Notes under the pieces: generated by a model
What the model saw: the letters and a program-made list of their open reading frames with translations, nothing else
Database searches by the model: none
What the model was told of the DNA's origin: nothing
DNA from: Rugamonas fusca
GTDB taxonomy: Bacteria; Pseudomonadota; Gammaproteobacteria; Burkholderiales; Burkholderiaceae_D
Direction: 5' to 3'
NCBI RefSeq assembly: GCF_014042365.1
Contig: NZ_JACEZS010000003.1
Coordinates: 1-64,000, forward strand
Length of the DNA: 64,000 nt
Position numbers and translations under genes: made by a program
In this document: piece by piece, positions 1-10,389 of the stretch
Position numbering within the stretch: position 1 is the first letter of the stretch
Layout: each line of letters begins with the position of its first letter

Positions 1-274
1 AGCGGGCCAGTTTCAGGTTGTTGACGTTGAACAGGCGCCAGTGGCGCTCCAGTATCAGGCGATCCAGCGGACGCGCCCAGCCATTGTATGCTTCCATGGC
101 CACTTCAACTGGTCGATCCTGCGCGTGGCCGCTCACACGAGCAAAGAATTGTGCGAAGCCTCGCGCAGTGTGCTCCACGTCGAACTCGTCGAGTAGGTCA
201 CCGCCATTTGTCCCCACCGCAACGCGGTGACAGCGGCTGCCAACGTCCAGTGCTACCTGTAGCGTTGTCTCCAT
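1..274 (-). CDS. IS110-family transposase, N-terminal part (runs off left edge)
   Basis: The minus strand encodes 91 residues beginning METTLQVALDVGSRCHRVAV and stays open to the edge of the window. The start is supported by an AAGGAGGG ribosome binding site at 281-288, about six bases upstream. The pattern fits the RuvC-like DEDD catalytic domain of IS110 recombinases: Asp10 in ALDVGS and Glu61 in AMEAYNGW are the expected first two acidic residues. The rest of DEDD and the C-terminal serine-containing domain lie outside the window. Base composition is visibly less GC-rich than the genes that follow, in line with a mobile element. The family call is fairly safe; the exact element is not known. 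Confidence 0.8.
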   Translation of the reverse strand, partial: METTLQVALDVGSRCHRVAVGTNGGDLLDEFDVEHTARGFAQFFARVSGHAQDRPVEVAMEAYNGWARPLDRLILERHWRLFNVNNLKLAR

Positions 275-600
275 GATCGGCCCTCCTTATAAACAAAACG
301 ATCAGAAATCATCCGAACGTCTCGTCTACTGTACAGAGCCACTTGACGGCACCATCCCGATTGGCGTCCCGGACGATGCAAGGGGACGGGGGCGGCATTT
401 CAATGTCGAGCGGATGGCCAAAGCCACCGCTGACCCCGTGAGCCACACCCCCGTCATCGGCTAGATTACACCTCCAACGTCAGGGATGTCGCCCCCTTAC
501 AAATCCGATGATAGACACCGGAGCTAAGAACGCCTCTAGCACATATCACCTGTACACCGATTGTTTGAACTCAAAGATGTTGTCCGAGTGTCCAAATGAC
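275..600 (-). ncRNA. IS110 non-coding leader, candidate bridge RNA region
   Basis: Between the transposase start and the end of the MFS gene lie about 340 bases with no credible gene. In IS110-group elements the stretch upstream of the transposase is a long non-coding left end that is transcribed as a bridge RNA, whose two loops pair with donor and target DNA. Position, length and strand fit that model. The boundary of the element is not visible because no second copy is in the window, and I could not fold the RNA, so the assignment is inference from the family. IS1111-type relatives carry this RNA on the other side of the transposase. Confidence 0.4.
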
Positions 601-617
601 AGACCTGACACCGGTTT

Positions 618-1826
618 TTAGAGCGCGTGATTCACCCGCCACGCCAGCGGCAAGGTCAGCAGCAAAATGGCCGCCAGCGCCACCAGCGCGACCGGTACGC
701 CGGCCGCATCGCCAAGCCGGCCGAACAGCACCGGCGCCAGCGCGCCGCCGCCGATGGTGCCGGTGTAGAACAGCGCGAACGCCTGCTCGCGCTTGCCGGG
801 CGCGGCCAGTTCCGGCACCGTGCCGTACAACACGGATGAAGTGCCATTCAGCGCCAACCCCAGCCACGGCAGCACGGCCAGCACGCCCGCCTGCGGCAGC
901 CATACGGCCAGCACGATCAGCAGCGCCGTCAGCGATTCCGTCAGCCACACGGTTTTCATCATGCCGATGCGCGCGCCCAGGTAGCCGCACAGCAGCTTGC
1001 CGAACGCGCCCCCGACGAACAACAGCGACAGCGCCAGGCCGATGCCGGCCGTGCCGGCGCCCTTGCTTTTCAGCAGGAACGGCAGGAAGGTGAGAAAACC
1101 CATGCGCACGGCGCTGTCGAGCACACCCGTCAGCAGCAGCGCGCGCAGCCCGCTGGCCGAGCCCGTCCGCACCGCCGTGGCCGCCGCCGCGCCCACGGGC
1201 GACGCGCCCGCGTGGTGCGCCGGAATCAGCCACCACAACAGGGCGGCAGCGCCCAGGCCCAGCAAACCCATCAACGTGACGCTGGCGCGCCAGCTGAGCA
1301 CCACCAGCAGCATCCCCACCAGCCCCGGGATCAGCGTCTTGCCGATGTCGCCGGCGAAGTTGTACTGGGCCAGCGCCTGCTTGACACCACCACCGGCCTC
1401 GTGGCTGTCCGTGACCATGGACGAGGCCAGCGGATGCTGCGGGCTGGCGCCTAGCCCGCCCAGCAACAACGCCACCAGCAGCATGGCGATGCCACCCGCC
1501 TGGCCCGCGATCAAATAGGCCACGCCGGCCAGCGCCGTGCCCCCCACCAGCATGCGTGCCCGCCCCCAGCGCCGCGCCAGCCGGCTGGCCAGCAGCTGGA
1601 AGCCGGCCATCATGCCCGAATACGCGCCGCGCAACAGGCCCACCATCGCGTAGCTGATGGCGAACTGGCTTTGCCAGATCGGCAGCAGCACGTAGATGAG
1701 GTCGGTCAAGCCATCATGGATGGCGTGGGCGCCGCAGGCGGCCAGCAGGGCGCGGCGGCGGGTGGCGGTCTCGGCCGCGACGGGCTCTGCGGTCATGGCG
1801 GCGGCGGGGGTATCGGGCATCGGCAA
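618..1826 (-). CDS. MFS transporter, fosmidomycin-resistance (Fsr)-like
   Basis: This 402-residue protein has about twelve hydrophobic segments after a polar N-terminus of roughly 25 residues, which is the usual size and layout of a major facilitator. The first membrane segment with AHAIHDGLTDLIYVLLP resembles the Fsr branch of the family, which exports fosmidomycin and related compounds in other bacteria. A basic RLARRWGRARML stretch in the loop after helix 2 corresponds to the MFS loop 2-3 motif. It is probably an inner-membrane drug or metabolite exporter; the substrate is unknown. The gene ends just inside the boundary of the IS110 leader, and no terminator is visible between them. Confidence 0.75.
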   Translation of the reverse strand: MPMPDTPAAAMTAEPVAAETATRRRALLAACGAHAIHDGLTDLIYVLLPIWQSQFAISYAMVGLLRGAYSGMMAGFQLLASRLARRWGRARMLVGGTALAGVAYLIAGQAGGIAMLLVALLLGGLGASPQHPLASSMVTDSHEAGGGVKQALAQYNFAGDIGKTLIPGLVGMLLVVLSWRASVTLMGLLGLGAAALLWWLIPAHHAGASPVGAAAATAVRTGSASGLRALLLTGVLDSAVRMGFLTFLPFLLKSKGAGTAGIGLALSLLFVGGAFGKLLCGYLGARIGMMKTVWLTESLTALLIVLAVWLPQAGVLAVLPWLGLALNGTSSVLYGTVPELAAPGKREQAFALFYTGTIGGGALAPVLFGRLGDAAGVPVALVALAAILLLTLPLAWRVNHAL

Positions 1827-1881
1827 GCGTGAATGTGCAAAAATGGCAATCTTAGCGCGTTATGACACGCGCCGCACGGGC

Positions 1882-4821
1882 TCAGGCATGACTGTGGGGC
1901 TGCGGCGCATGTGCCGGTGCTGCCTCCTGCACTGGCGCCTTGAGCAGGGCGTCGAACTGCTCGGCCGGCATGGGGGGCGCGAACAGATAGCCCTGGCCAT
2001 AGTCGCAGCCGGCCGCCGCCAGCAAGTCGCGCTGCTCGGCCGTCTCCACCCCTTCCGCGATCACCCGCAAGCCCAGCTTGTGGGCCATGACGATGATGGC
2101 GTCCGACAGCGCCATGTCGCTCGAATCGGGGGCCAGGTTGCGGGTGAAGGAACGGTCGATCTTGAGGTAGTCGATGTCGAATTTCTTCAGGTACGACAGC
2201 GAGGAATAGCCGGTGCCGAAATCGTCGAGCGCGACCTGGATGCCGGCGTCGCGCAACTGCAGCAGCTTGTTGCTGACGGCGCTGTTGGCGTCGAGCAGCA
2301 AGCCCTCCGTGATCTCCACCACCACCGATTGGCCCGGCAGATCGAGCGCCTGCAATTCACCGAGCCAGGCCTGGTAGGAGCCATCCTCGCGCTGGAATTC
2401 CAGCGGCGACTGGTTGACGCTGACCTGGAACTCGGGATGGTGCTCGCGCCGCCAGCGCCGCACCCACTGCACCGATTCGCGCAGCACCCAGGCGCCGATG
2501 TCGATGATCAGGCCGCTGGCCTCGGCCAGCGGGATGAATTCCAGCGGACTGACCATGCCGCGCTGCGGATGGTTCCAGCGGATCAGCGCCTCGGCCTTGT
2601 GGATGCGCCCCGTGCGCAGGTGCACGATGGGCTGGAAGTACAGCGCCAGCTGGCCGCCCTTGAGCGCGCCGCGCAAGTCGTTGGTCAGGCGCATGCGGTT
2701 GAGCGCGGCCACCTGCAGCGTGGGCGTGAAATAGCTGAAGCGGTTGCGCCCGCCGCCCTTGGCCGCGTACATGGCCTGGTCGGCGTGCTTGAGCAGGTTG
2801 TCGATGTCGCGCGCGTCGTCCGGGTACAGCGTGATGCCGATCGAGGCCGACACGAAGGCTTGCTCCTCGCCCAGCGCGAACGGGGCCCGCAGGCTGTCGA
2901 TGATGTGCTGGGCGATGGTGTCGACCCGGCCCTCCTCGTCCACCCCGGACAGGATCACGGTGAATTCGTCGCCGCCCAGGCGCGCCACGGTGTCGGACTT
3001 GCGCACGCAGGCGCTGATGCGGTGCGCCGCGTCCACCAGCAGCACGTCGCCCTGCTGGTGGCCCAGGGTGTCGTTGACTTCCTTGAAGTGGTCAAGGTCG
3101 ATGAACAGCACGGCGATGCGGCCGCCATCGCGCTGGCTCTTGAGGATGGCGTGCGCCAGCCGGTCGTGGAACATGCGCCGGTTGGGCAGCTGGGTCAGGG
3201 CGTCGAAGTTGGCCTGCTGCCACACCAGCGCCTCGGTCTCCTTCTGCTCCGTCACGTCCTCGATCATGCACAGGTGGTGCGGGTGGCCGCGATCGGCCGT
3301 GTCGACGGCGGCGATCGAGGCGTCCACCCACACCACCGTGCCGTCCGGCCGCAGCAGCCGCTTGGACAGCTTGTAGCCGGCGATGCGTCCGGCGTTGAGC
3401 TGCTCCATCTGCAACTGTTCCGGCGCCACGTCGTCCGGGTGGCAGATGTCGAACCAGCGGCTGGCCACCATTTCCTGCTGCGAACGGCCGGCGATCTCCA
3501 GGTAGCGCGGGTTGATGTCGCTGAAGCGGCCCGTGAGCGAGTCGATCAGGGCGATGCCCATCGGCGCTTTTTCGAACATGGTGCGAAAGCGCAGCTCGCC
3601 CTTGCGGATGGTTTCCTCGGCCCGCTGGCGTTCGCGCGCCAGCAGCGAGAAGTGCACGGCCAGGCCCAGCACCAGCAGCAGCGCCACCGCGCCCAGGCCC
3701 CGGTACAGCCAGCGCAGGCGGGTGCCGCCGTCGCCCGGCTCGTACATGAAACCGTCGAAGCTGGCGTGGGCCGGCAGCATGCCCAGCCCCGCGTACACGT
3801 CGGCGATATGGCGCCAGCGCTCCGGGTTCATGTAGCCGATTTCCACCAGCACGGGCTGCACCAGCGGCACCATCTGGCGCGCCTCGTACAGCAGGTGCTG
3901 GCGGTCGTTGCGGCGCGAATACTTGTTGAGGATGAGCTCGGCGATCTGCTCCTGGTGGCTCATGGCGTACTGCCAGCCGCGCATGCTGGCCGCGCGGAAC
4001 GCCTTGACCCGCTGCGGATGGGCCGCCAGTTCGGCCTCGCTGGTAAACAGGTTGTCGCCGTAGAAATCGATGCCGGCCGTGCGCGGGCTGTAGATATCGT
4101 AGGGAAAGCCGAGCCGGTCGAAGATGTCGGGCTCGTTGGTGGTGTAGATCGACATGGCGTCCACCTTGCCCGACACCAGGTCATCCGGATTGAAGCTGTG
4201 CTCGACGCGCTGGAAGCTGCTGGCCGGTATCCCTTCCTGTTTCAGGTAGGCCAGCAGTTCATCGGCGTCGCGCATTTCATCGGTGAGCGAGCCTATCATG
4301 GCGCGCTTGCCGACGATGCGCCGCAGGTCCGGTTCGCTGCCGCTCTGGCGCATGGCCAGCGCGTACGGCGAATGCTGGAAGATCACGCCCAGCACCACCA
4401 CCGGCTTGCCGGCCAGCCGCGCCAGCAGCAGGCTGCTGCCGCCGACCCCGTAGTTGGCCTGGCCGGTGAGCACGGCCCGCTCCGGCTCGTTGCTGTCGCT
4501 GCCCTCGCGGATGCGCACGTCCAGTCCCGCCTCGCGATAATAGCCCTGTTCCAGCGCCGCGTAATAGCCGGCGAACTGGAACTGGTGATGGTGCTTGAGC
4601 TGCAAGGAGACGGTGTCGAGCGCATGGGCCGGCGTGGCCGCCATGAGCAGCCAGGCCCAGCCCGGCAGCAGCCAGCCGCCCCGCGCCAGATGGCGGACGA
4701 CGCGGCGGCAACGGGCGGCAAGACGGGCGGACAGGTCGGGCACGGCGGATTCCAGTGTCAGGGGGTGGGCACGGGCATGCCCGCAGATTGTAGCCCGTCC
4801 GGCCGCCGCCACGCATGCCAT
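1882..4821 (-). CDS. Substrate-binding (NMT1/THI5-like) - PAS - GGDEF - EAL protein
   Basis: A 979-residue sensor for cyclic di-GMP turnover. Residues about 68-350 form a periplasmic NMT1/THI5-like solute-binding domain, 371-393 a membrane helix, 405-530 a PAS domain, 535-700 GGDEF and 715-970 EAL. The GGDEF motif is intact at 616-620, with an RKSD inhibitory site five residues before the RLGGDEF segment. The EAL motif is at 744-746, and the NQS, EITEG, DDFGTG and KIDRS catalytic elements are all present. Both cyclase and phosphodiesterase activity are therefore possible. The hydrophobic segment ending TPAHA looks like a signal peptide; a GTG at 4743 would give it a shorter N-terminus than the ATG used here. 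A REP palindrome lies just upstream. Confidence 0.85.
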   Translation of the reverse strand: MACVAAAGRATICGHARAHPLTLESAVPDLSARLAARCRRVVRHLARGGWLLPGWAWLLMAATPAHALDTVSLQLKHHHQFQFAGYYAALEQGYYREAGLDVRIREGSDSNEPERAVLTGQANYGVGGSSLLLARLAGKPVVVLGVIFQHSPYALAMRQSGSEPDLRRIVGKRAMIGSLTDEMRDADELLAYLKQEGIPASSFQRVEHSFNPDDLVSGKVDAMSIYTTNEPDIFDRLGFPYDIYSPRTAGIDFYGDNLFTSEAELAAHPQRVKAFRAASMRGWQYAMSHQEQIAELILNKYSRRNDRQHLLYEARQMVPLVQPVLVEIGYMNPERWRHIADVYAGLGMLPAHASFDGFMYEPGDGGTRLRWLYRGLGAVALLLVLGLAVHFSLLARERQRAEETIRKGELRFRTMFEKAPMGIALIDSLTGRFSDINPRYLEIAGRSQQEMVASRWFDICHPDDVAPEQLQMEQLNAGRIAGYKLSKRLLRPDGTVVWVDASIAAVDTADRGHPHHLCMIEDVTEQKETEALVWQQANFDALTQLPNRRMFHDRLAHAILKSQRDGGRIAVLFIDLDHFKEVNDTLGHQQGDVLLVDAAHRISACVRKSDTVARLGGDEFTVILSGVDEEGRVDTIAQHIIDSLRAPFALGEEQAFVSASIGITLYPDDARDIDNLLKHADQAMYAAKGGGRNRFSYFTPTLQVAALNRMRLTNDLRGALKGGQLALYFQPIVHLRTGRIHKAEALIRWNHPQRGMVSPLEFIPLAEASGLIIDIGAWVLRESVQWVRRWRREHHPEFQVSVNQSPLEFQREDGSYQAWLGELQALDLPGQSVVVEITEGLLLDANSAVSNKLLQLRDAGIQVALDDFGTGYSSLSYLKKFDIDYLKIDRSFTRNLAPDSSDMALSDAIIVMAHKLGLRVIAEGVETAEQRDLLAAAGCDYGQGYLFAPPMPAEQFDALLKAPVQEAAPAHAPQPHSHA

Positions 4822-4853
4822 GTCGTTGCATTACGACAAATTTCCCCGCCAAC

Positions 4854-4911
4854 AAATCGGGGACGTAACACAATTTTGCCCTTTGGCAAAATCGTGTTAC
4901 GTCCCCGATTT
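4854..4911. repeat. Dispersed REP palindrome (same family as RAYT repeats)
   Basis: Two 27-base arms, 4854-4880 and 4885-4911, form an inverted repeat with a single mismatch around a 4-base loop. Each outer end carries AATCGGGGACGTAACAC, the same core found beside the transposase near 62 kb. It sits between the stop codon of the RCC1 lipoprotein gene (4916) and the start of the GGDEF/EAL gene (4821). On the minus strand it is followed by few T residues, so any terminator role would rest on the stem alone. It is a BIME-like unit presumably mobilised by the RAYT. Confidence 0.85.
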
Positions 4912-4915
4912 TTCT

Positions 4916-6343
4916 TTATGGCAGGTTGACGGGCGTGGGCGCCGACACGGTCTTGCCGTTGCCGAGCTGGCCTTCCGCGTTGCGGCCCCAGCCCCACAGG
5001 GTGCTGTCCGTCTGCAGGCCGAAGCTGTGGTTGGCGCCGGCGCTCACGCTGCTCCAGTTGGTGGCCACGCCGATCTGGTTCGGGCTGCTCGTGTCGAGGC
5101 CCAGGCCATCGCCGAGCTGGCCATCGCTGTTGGCGCCCCAGCCCCACAGGGTGCCATCGGTGCGCACGGCCATCGTATGGCTGCCGCCGGCCGCCACCAC
5201 GGCCCAGTTGATGGCCGTGGTGATCTGGGCCGGCGCCGTCACGTTGAGCGTGCCATTGTTGCCCACCTGGCCGGAGCTGTTGCCGCCCCAGCCGAACAGG
5301 GCGCCGTCGGCGCGGATGGCCATCGAATGGGTGTCGCCGGCCGACACGGCGGTCCAGGTCGAACTGCCCACGCGGGCCGGCTGCAGTACGTCAGGGCCGC
5401 TCAAGCCATTGCCGAGCTGGCCATTCAGGTTGCCGCCCCAGGAATACAGCGAGCCGTCCGTGCGCAAGCCCAGGCTGTGGATGGTGCCGGCCGCGACCTT
5501 GAGCCAGTTGGTGGCCGTACCGATCTTGGTCGGCACCAGCTTGTCGATATTGGTGTTGTCGCCGAGCTGGCCGTCGAAGTTGCGGCCCCAGCCCCACAGC
5601 ACGCCGCCCTTGTTGACGGCCAGTGCGTGGGCCTTGCCGGCCGCCACATAGGTCCAGTCGGTGGCCGTGCCAATCTTGACCGGCGTCGCCTTGTCGACGG
5701 TGGTGCCGTCGCCGAGCTGGCCGTTCTGGTTGAAGCCCCAGGCCCACAGCGTGCCGTCGGTGCGCAGCGCGATGGTGAACTGGTCACCGACGGCCACCTG
5801 CTTCCAGGTCAGCACGCTGCCCGTCACGGGGGTCGGCACATTGCGGTCGGTGGTGGTGGTGTCGCCCAGCTGACCGCGGTTGTTCAAGCCCCAGCCGTAC
5901 AGGCTGCCGTCGGCCTTGCGGGCGAAGGTCTGGTTGCCGCCGGCCACCACCGTGGTCCATGGCGCCTTGACGGTCACGTCGGTGCTGCCCGTCACGTTGC
6001 CCGCGCTCTGGGTGTAGGTGGCCGTGACGGTGTCCGTGCCGACCGCCTTGCCCGTGATCTGGCCGCTGGAATACACGGTCACCAGGGTGCCCTTGGCGGC
6101 CCAGGTCACGCTCTTGGTCAAGTCCTTGGTGCTGGAGTCCGAGTAGGTCGCGGTGGCCGTCAGCGGCAGGCTGGTGCCGATGGCAATGGTGGGACTGGCC
6201 GGCGTGATGGCGATCGATACCACGGTCGGCGTGGTGGACGGCGTGGTGCTGGTGGTGGAACCGCCACCGCCGCCGCCGCAGGCGGTCAGCACGGCCAGCA
6301 GCGGCACCAGCAGCAGGGACGACAGTTTACAGGTAGCTTTCAT
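4916..6343 (-). CDS. RCC1-repeat beta-propeller lipoprotein with Ig-like domain
   Basis: The start at 6343 (MKATCKLSSLL) is chosen because a GGAAG site precedes it and it begins a lipoprotein signal peptide with lipobox LTAC; upstream codons give an implausible leader. After a Gly/Ser/Thr linker, residues of about 40-125 look like a bacterial Ig-like (BIG2) domain with alternating Thr/Val strands. Seven RCC1-type repeats follow, each with the pattern DGxLxxWGxNxxGQLG, enough for one seven-bladed propeller. The protein, 475 residues before processing, is presumably anchored in the outer membrane. Its ligand is unknown; bacterial RCC1 proteins are poorly characterised. The gene appears to be transcribed alone. 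Confidence 0.8.
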   Translation of the reverse strand: MKATCKLSSLLLVPLLAVLTACGGGGGGSTTSTTPSTTPTVVSIAITPASPTIAIGTSLPLTATATYSDSSTKDLTKSVTWAAKGTLVTVYSSGQITGKAVGTDTVTATYTQSAGNVTGSTDVTVKAPWTTVVAGGNQTFARKADGSLYGWGLNNRGQLGDTTTTDRNVPTPVTGSVLTWKQVAVGDQFTIALRTDGTLWAWGFNQNGQLGDGTTVDKATPVKIGTATDWTYVAAGKAHALAVNKGGVLWGWGRNFDGQLGDNTNIDKLVPTKIGTATNWLKVAAGTIHSLGLRTDGSLYSWGGNLNGQLGNGLSGPDVLQPARVGSSTWTAVSAGDTHSMAIRADGALFGWGGNSSGQVGNNGTLNVTAPAQITTAINWAVVAAGGSHTMAVRTDGTLWGWGANSDGQLGDGLGLDTSSPNQIGVATNWSSVSAGANHSFGLQTDSTLWGWGRNAEGQLGNGKTVSAPTPVNLP

Positions 6344-6524
6344 GGTCTTCCATTTCTTCACAAAGGGGGGCCGCGCCGATCCGGGGCGCGCGCAGCGCGC
6401 AGGGCGCGCCAGCATGCAGCCAGTGTAGCGGCTGACGCCGGCGCGCCATCGTCCGAGCAAGCCTGAATTATCCACGCAAATAGCCCGATTGCGGACATTC
6501 GCAACATTTCTTTTGAGAATTATA

Positions 6525-6573
6525 AGAAAAAAGGCCGGCGCCCGCCTGCCGGTGCGACAGGTGGACGCCGGCC
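6525..6573 (-). terminator. Rho-independent terminator of the ygiQ-like gene
   Basis: Inverted repeat with outer arms GGCCGGCG and CGCCGGCC (6533-6573) and a T-run on the minus strand at 6525-6532. It lies about 30 bases after the stop codon of the minus-strand gene ending at 6602. Confidence 0.75.
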
Positions 6574-6601
6574 TCGTGGCCCGGCTGGCGAAGATGGCGC
6601 C

Positions 6602-8938
<2,337 letters not shown>

Positions 8939-9074
8939 TGTACCGGAAATGCCATGATGCCGCGCACCAATTGCCCGTTTTTTGGGCAAGCCGTTTCCGG
9001 AATTCTTTTATTTTTCAAACACTTGTGGCTGAGCTGGCAAACATGGCGGCGCGACAAGACATGTCAGAGTCCCA

Positions 9075-9102
9075 TTGCTTTACCGGTCATCTTTGCTATA
9101 AC
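9075..9102 (+). promoter_or_regulatory. Candidate sigma-70 promoter for the DUF1269 gene
   Basis: TTGCTT at 9075-9080 and TATAAC at 9097-9102 are 16 bases apart, about 45 bases upstream of the start codon at 9147. Based on visual match only. Confidence 0.4.
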
Positions 9103-9146
9103 TGAAACGTGGCAACTTGCTCCAACCAATCAACCGGGAGGTCACC

Positions 9147-9659
9147 ATGCGACGCCGCCTCTATTTCATGCTGCCTGACGTGCCCAGCGCACGCGCCATG
9201 CTCGACGAACTGCTGCTGGCCCGCATCGAGATCAGCCACATGCGCTTCATGGCCCGCGACGGCGCGCTGCCGGCCGACATGCCGGACGTGAATATCCTGC
9301 AGAAAACGGACGTGGTGCACGGCGCCCAGCTGGGCATCATCATCGGCGGCGTGGTGGGACTGGCGGCGGGCGTATTCCTGACCCTGTTCCCGCTGGACGG
9401 TTACACGGTGCGCACGGCCGCCATCCTGCTCGTGGCCCTGGGCGGCGCGCTGTTCGGGGGCTGGGCGTCCGGCATGAACGCGGCCGCCGTGCCAAATTCG
9501 CGGCTCAAGCAGTTCGCCAGCCGTATCGAACAAGGGCAGGTGCTGTTGATCGTGGACGTGCCGGTGCGGCGCGTGGATGAAATCGAGGACATGATGGCCA
9601 AGCGCCATCCCGAAATCAGCTTTGGCGGTATTGAACCGCCGATGCTGGCGTTTCCGTAA
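9147..9659 (+). CDS. DUF1269-type membrane protein
   Basis: The start at 9147 (MRRRLYFMLPDV) follows a GGGAGGT ribosome binding site at 9137-9143. The protein has 170 residues. A soluble N-terminal part precedes two adjacent hydrophobic segments at about 65-85 and 93-113, rich in Gly (LGIIIGGVVGLAAGV), with a soluble C-terminal part. This matches the DUF1269 family of inner-membrane proteins, often stress-related but with no known function. It stands alone between the divergent ygiQ-like gene and the convergent DUF4404 gene. Confidence 0.7.
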   Translation: MRRRLYFMLPDVPSARAMLDELLLARIEISHMRFMARDGALPADMPDVNILQKTDVVHGAQLGIIIGGVVGLAAGVFLTLFPLDGYTVRTAAILLVALGGALFGGWASGMNAAAVPNSRLKQFASRIEQGQVLLIVDVPVRRVDEIEDMMAKRHPEISFGGIEPPMLAFP

Positions 9660-9668
9660 CGCTGGCTG

Positions 9669-9731
9669 CCCGGGGCTACCGGCCCCGGGTTCTCATTCCC
9701 GGCCGGCCTGACGCGCATGCGCAGGCCGGCC
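9669..9731. terminator. Double hairpin between convergent genes
   Basis: Two GC-rich inverted repeats follow each other: CCCGGGG/CCCCGGG at 9669-9689 and GGCCGGCCTG/CAGGCCGGCC at 9701-9731. Each is followed by TTCTC on the plus strand. They separate the plus-strand DUF1269 gene from the minus-strand DUF4404 gene and probably act in both directions. Confidence 0.6.
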
Positions 9732-9753
9732 TTCTCATGTGCGCCGGGCGCGC

Positions 9754-10035
9754 TCAGATGCCCATGCTGGACAGGATATTGCCCAGCTCGCGCAAGGCCG
9801 GTTCCAGCTGCGGGTGCTTGGCGGCGAACTTGGCCGACAGTTCCTGGGTACGCTCGGCCAGGCCGTAGGTGGTGGTGCCCGCGTCGGCCGCGCGCTGGGC
9901 TGGCGCCCGCTCCATCAGGGCCTTGATATCGCCGTCGAGCTGCTGCAGCAGTTCCAACAACTCCTCATCGACGGGGCCGGCCGAGGCCAGGCGGTGGTGC
10001 AAGGAAGTGAGCGATGCTTTGAGGTTGCTGTCCAT
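9754..10035 (-). CDS. DUF4404 family small protein
   Basis: A 93-residue, mainly helical, acidic protein (LDGDIKALMERAP, FAAKHPQLEPALRELGNIL) that matches the DUF4404 pattern of short soluble proteins with no known function. It follows the VF530-like gene by 13 bases on the same strand, so the two are probably co-transcribed. Nothing in the sequence suggests an enzymatic role. Confidence 0.65.
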   Translation of the reverse strand: MDSNLKASLTSLHHRLASAGPVDEELLELLQQLDGDIKALMERAPAQRAADAGTTTYGLAERTQELSAKFAAKHPQLEPALRELGNILSSMGI

Positions 10036-10048
10036 TTTCGGTTCCCGG

Positions 10049-10261
10049 TCAATTGGTGAATGTGGTCGCCAGGTACAGGTCTTCCACCTTCTTCCTGGCC
10101 CACGGGGTCTTGCGCAAGAATTTCAGGCTCGACTTGATGCTAGGGTCGCTGATGAAGCAGTTGATGTCAATCCGCAAGGCGAGCTGTTCCCATCCGTAAT
10201 GGGCTTGCAGGCGGGTGACGATGGCTTCCAGGGTGACGCCGTCCAGGCTGGGTTTGTTCAT
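10049..10261 (-). CDS. VF530 (DUF2132) family small DNA-binding-type protein
   Basis: 70 residues with the hallmark segments LHGVTLE-like ([10 protein letters not shown]), [32 protein letters not shown], which define the VF530/DUF2132 family. A structure from Vibrio fischeri suggested DNA binding for this family, but its cellular role is unknown. Likely the first gene of a two-gene operon with DUF4404. Confidence 0.8.
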   Translation of the reverse strand: MNKPSLDGVTLEAIVTRLQAHYGWEQLALRIDINCFISDPSIKSSLKFLRKTPWARKKVEDLYLATTFTN

Positions 10262-10329
10262 GGTCCTATCTTACTCACATTCGGGGTGGTCAGCCCTGTT
10301 TCCCCGGTCCCGCTTGCGCCGGCACATGG

Positions 10330-10366
10330 AAAAAGGGCCAGCCGCGCCGATGGCGCGACTGGCCCT
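10330..10366 (-). terminator. Rho-independent terminator of the M3 peptidase gene
   Basis: Arms AGGGCCAG and CTGGCCCT with an inner CGCGCC/GGCGCG stem (10334-10366) and a T-run on the minus strand, 25 bases after the peptidase stop codon. Confidence 0.8.
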
Positions 10367-10389
10367 CCATTGTACCGCCCGCCCCGTGC

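Noticed and set aside
273-464. 63-codon frame in the IS110 leader
   Set aside because: No ribosome binding site and no family pattern; the region fits a non-coding leader.
1696-4929. Long plus-strand frame of about 1077 codons
   Set aside because: Antisense to the GGDEF/EAL gene; low-complexity composition and no motif.
8939-8989. Longer N-terminus of the YgiQ-like protein
   Set aside because: It would start at TTG and adds residues with no similarity to the family.
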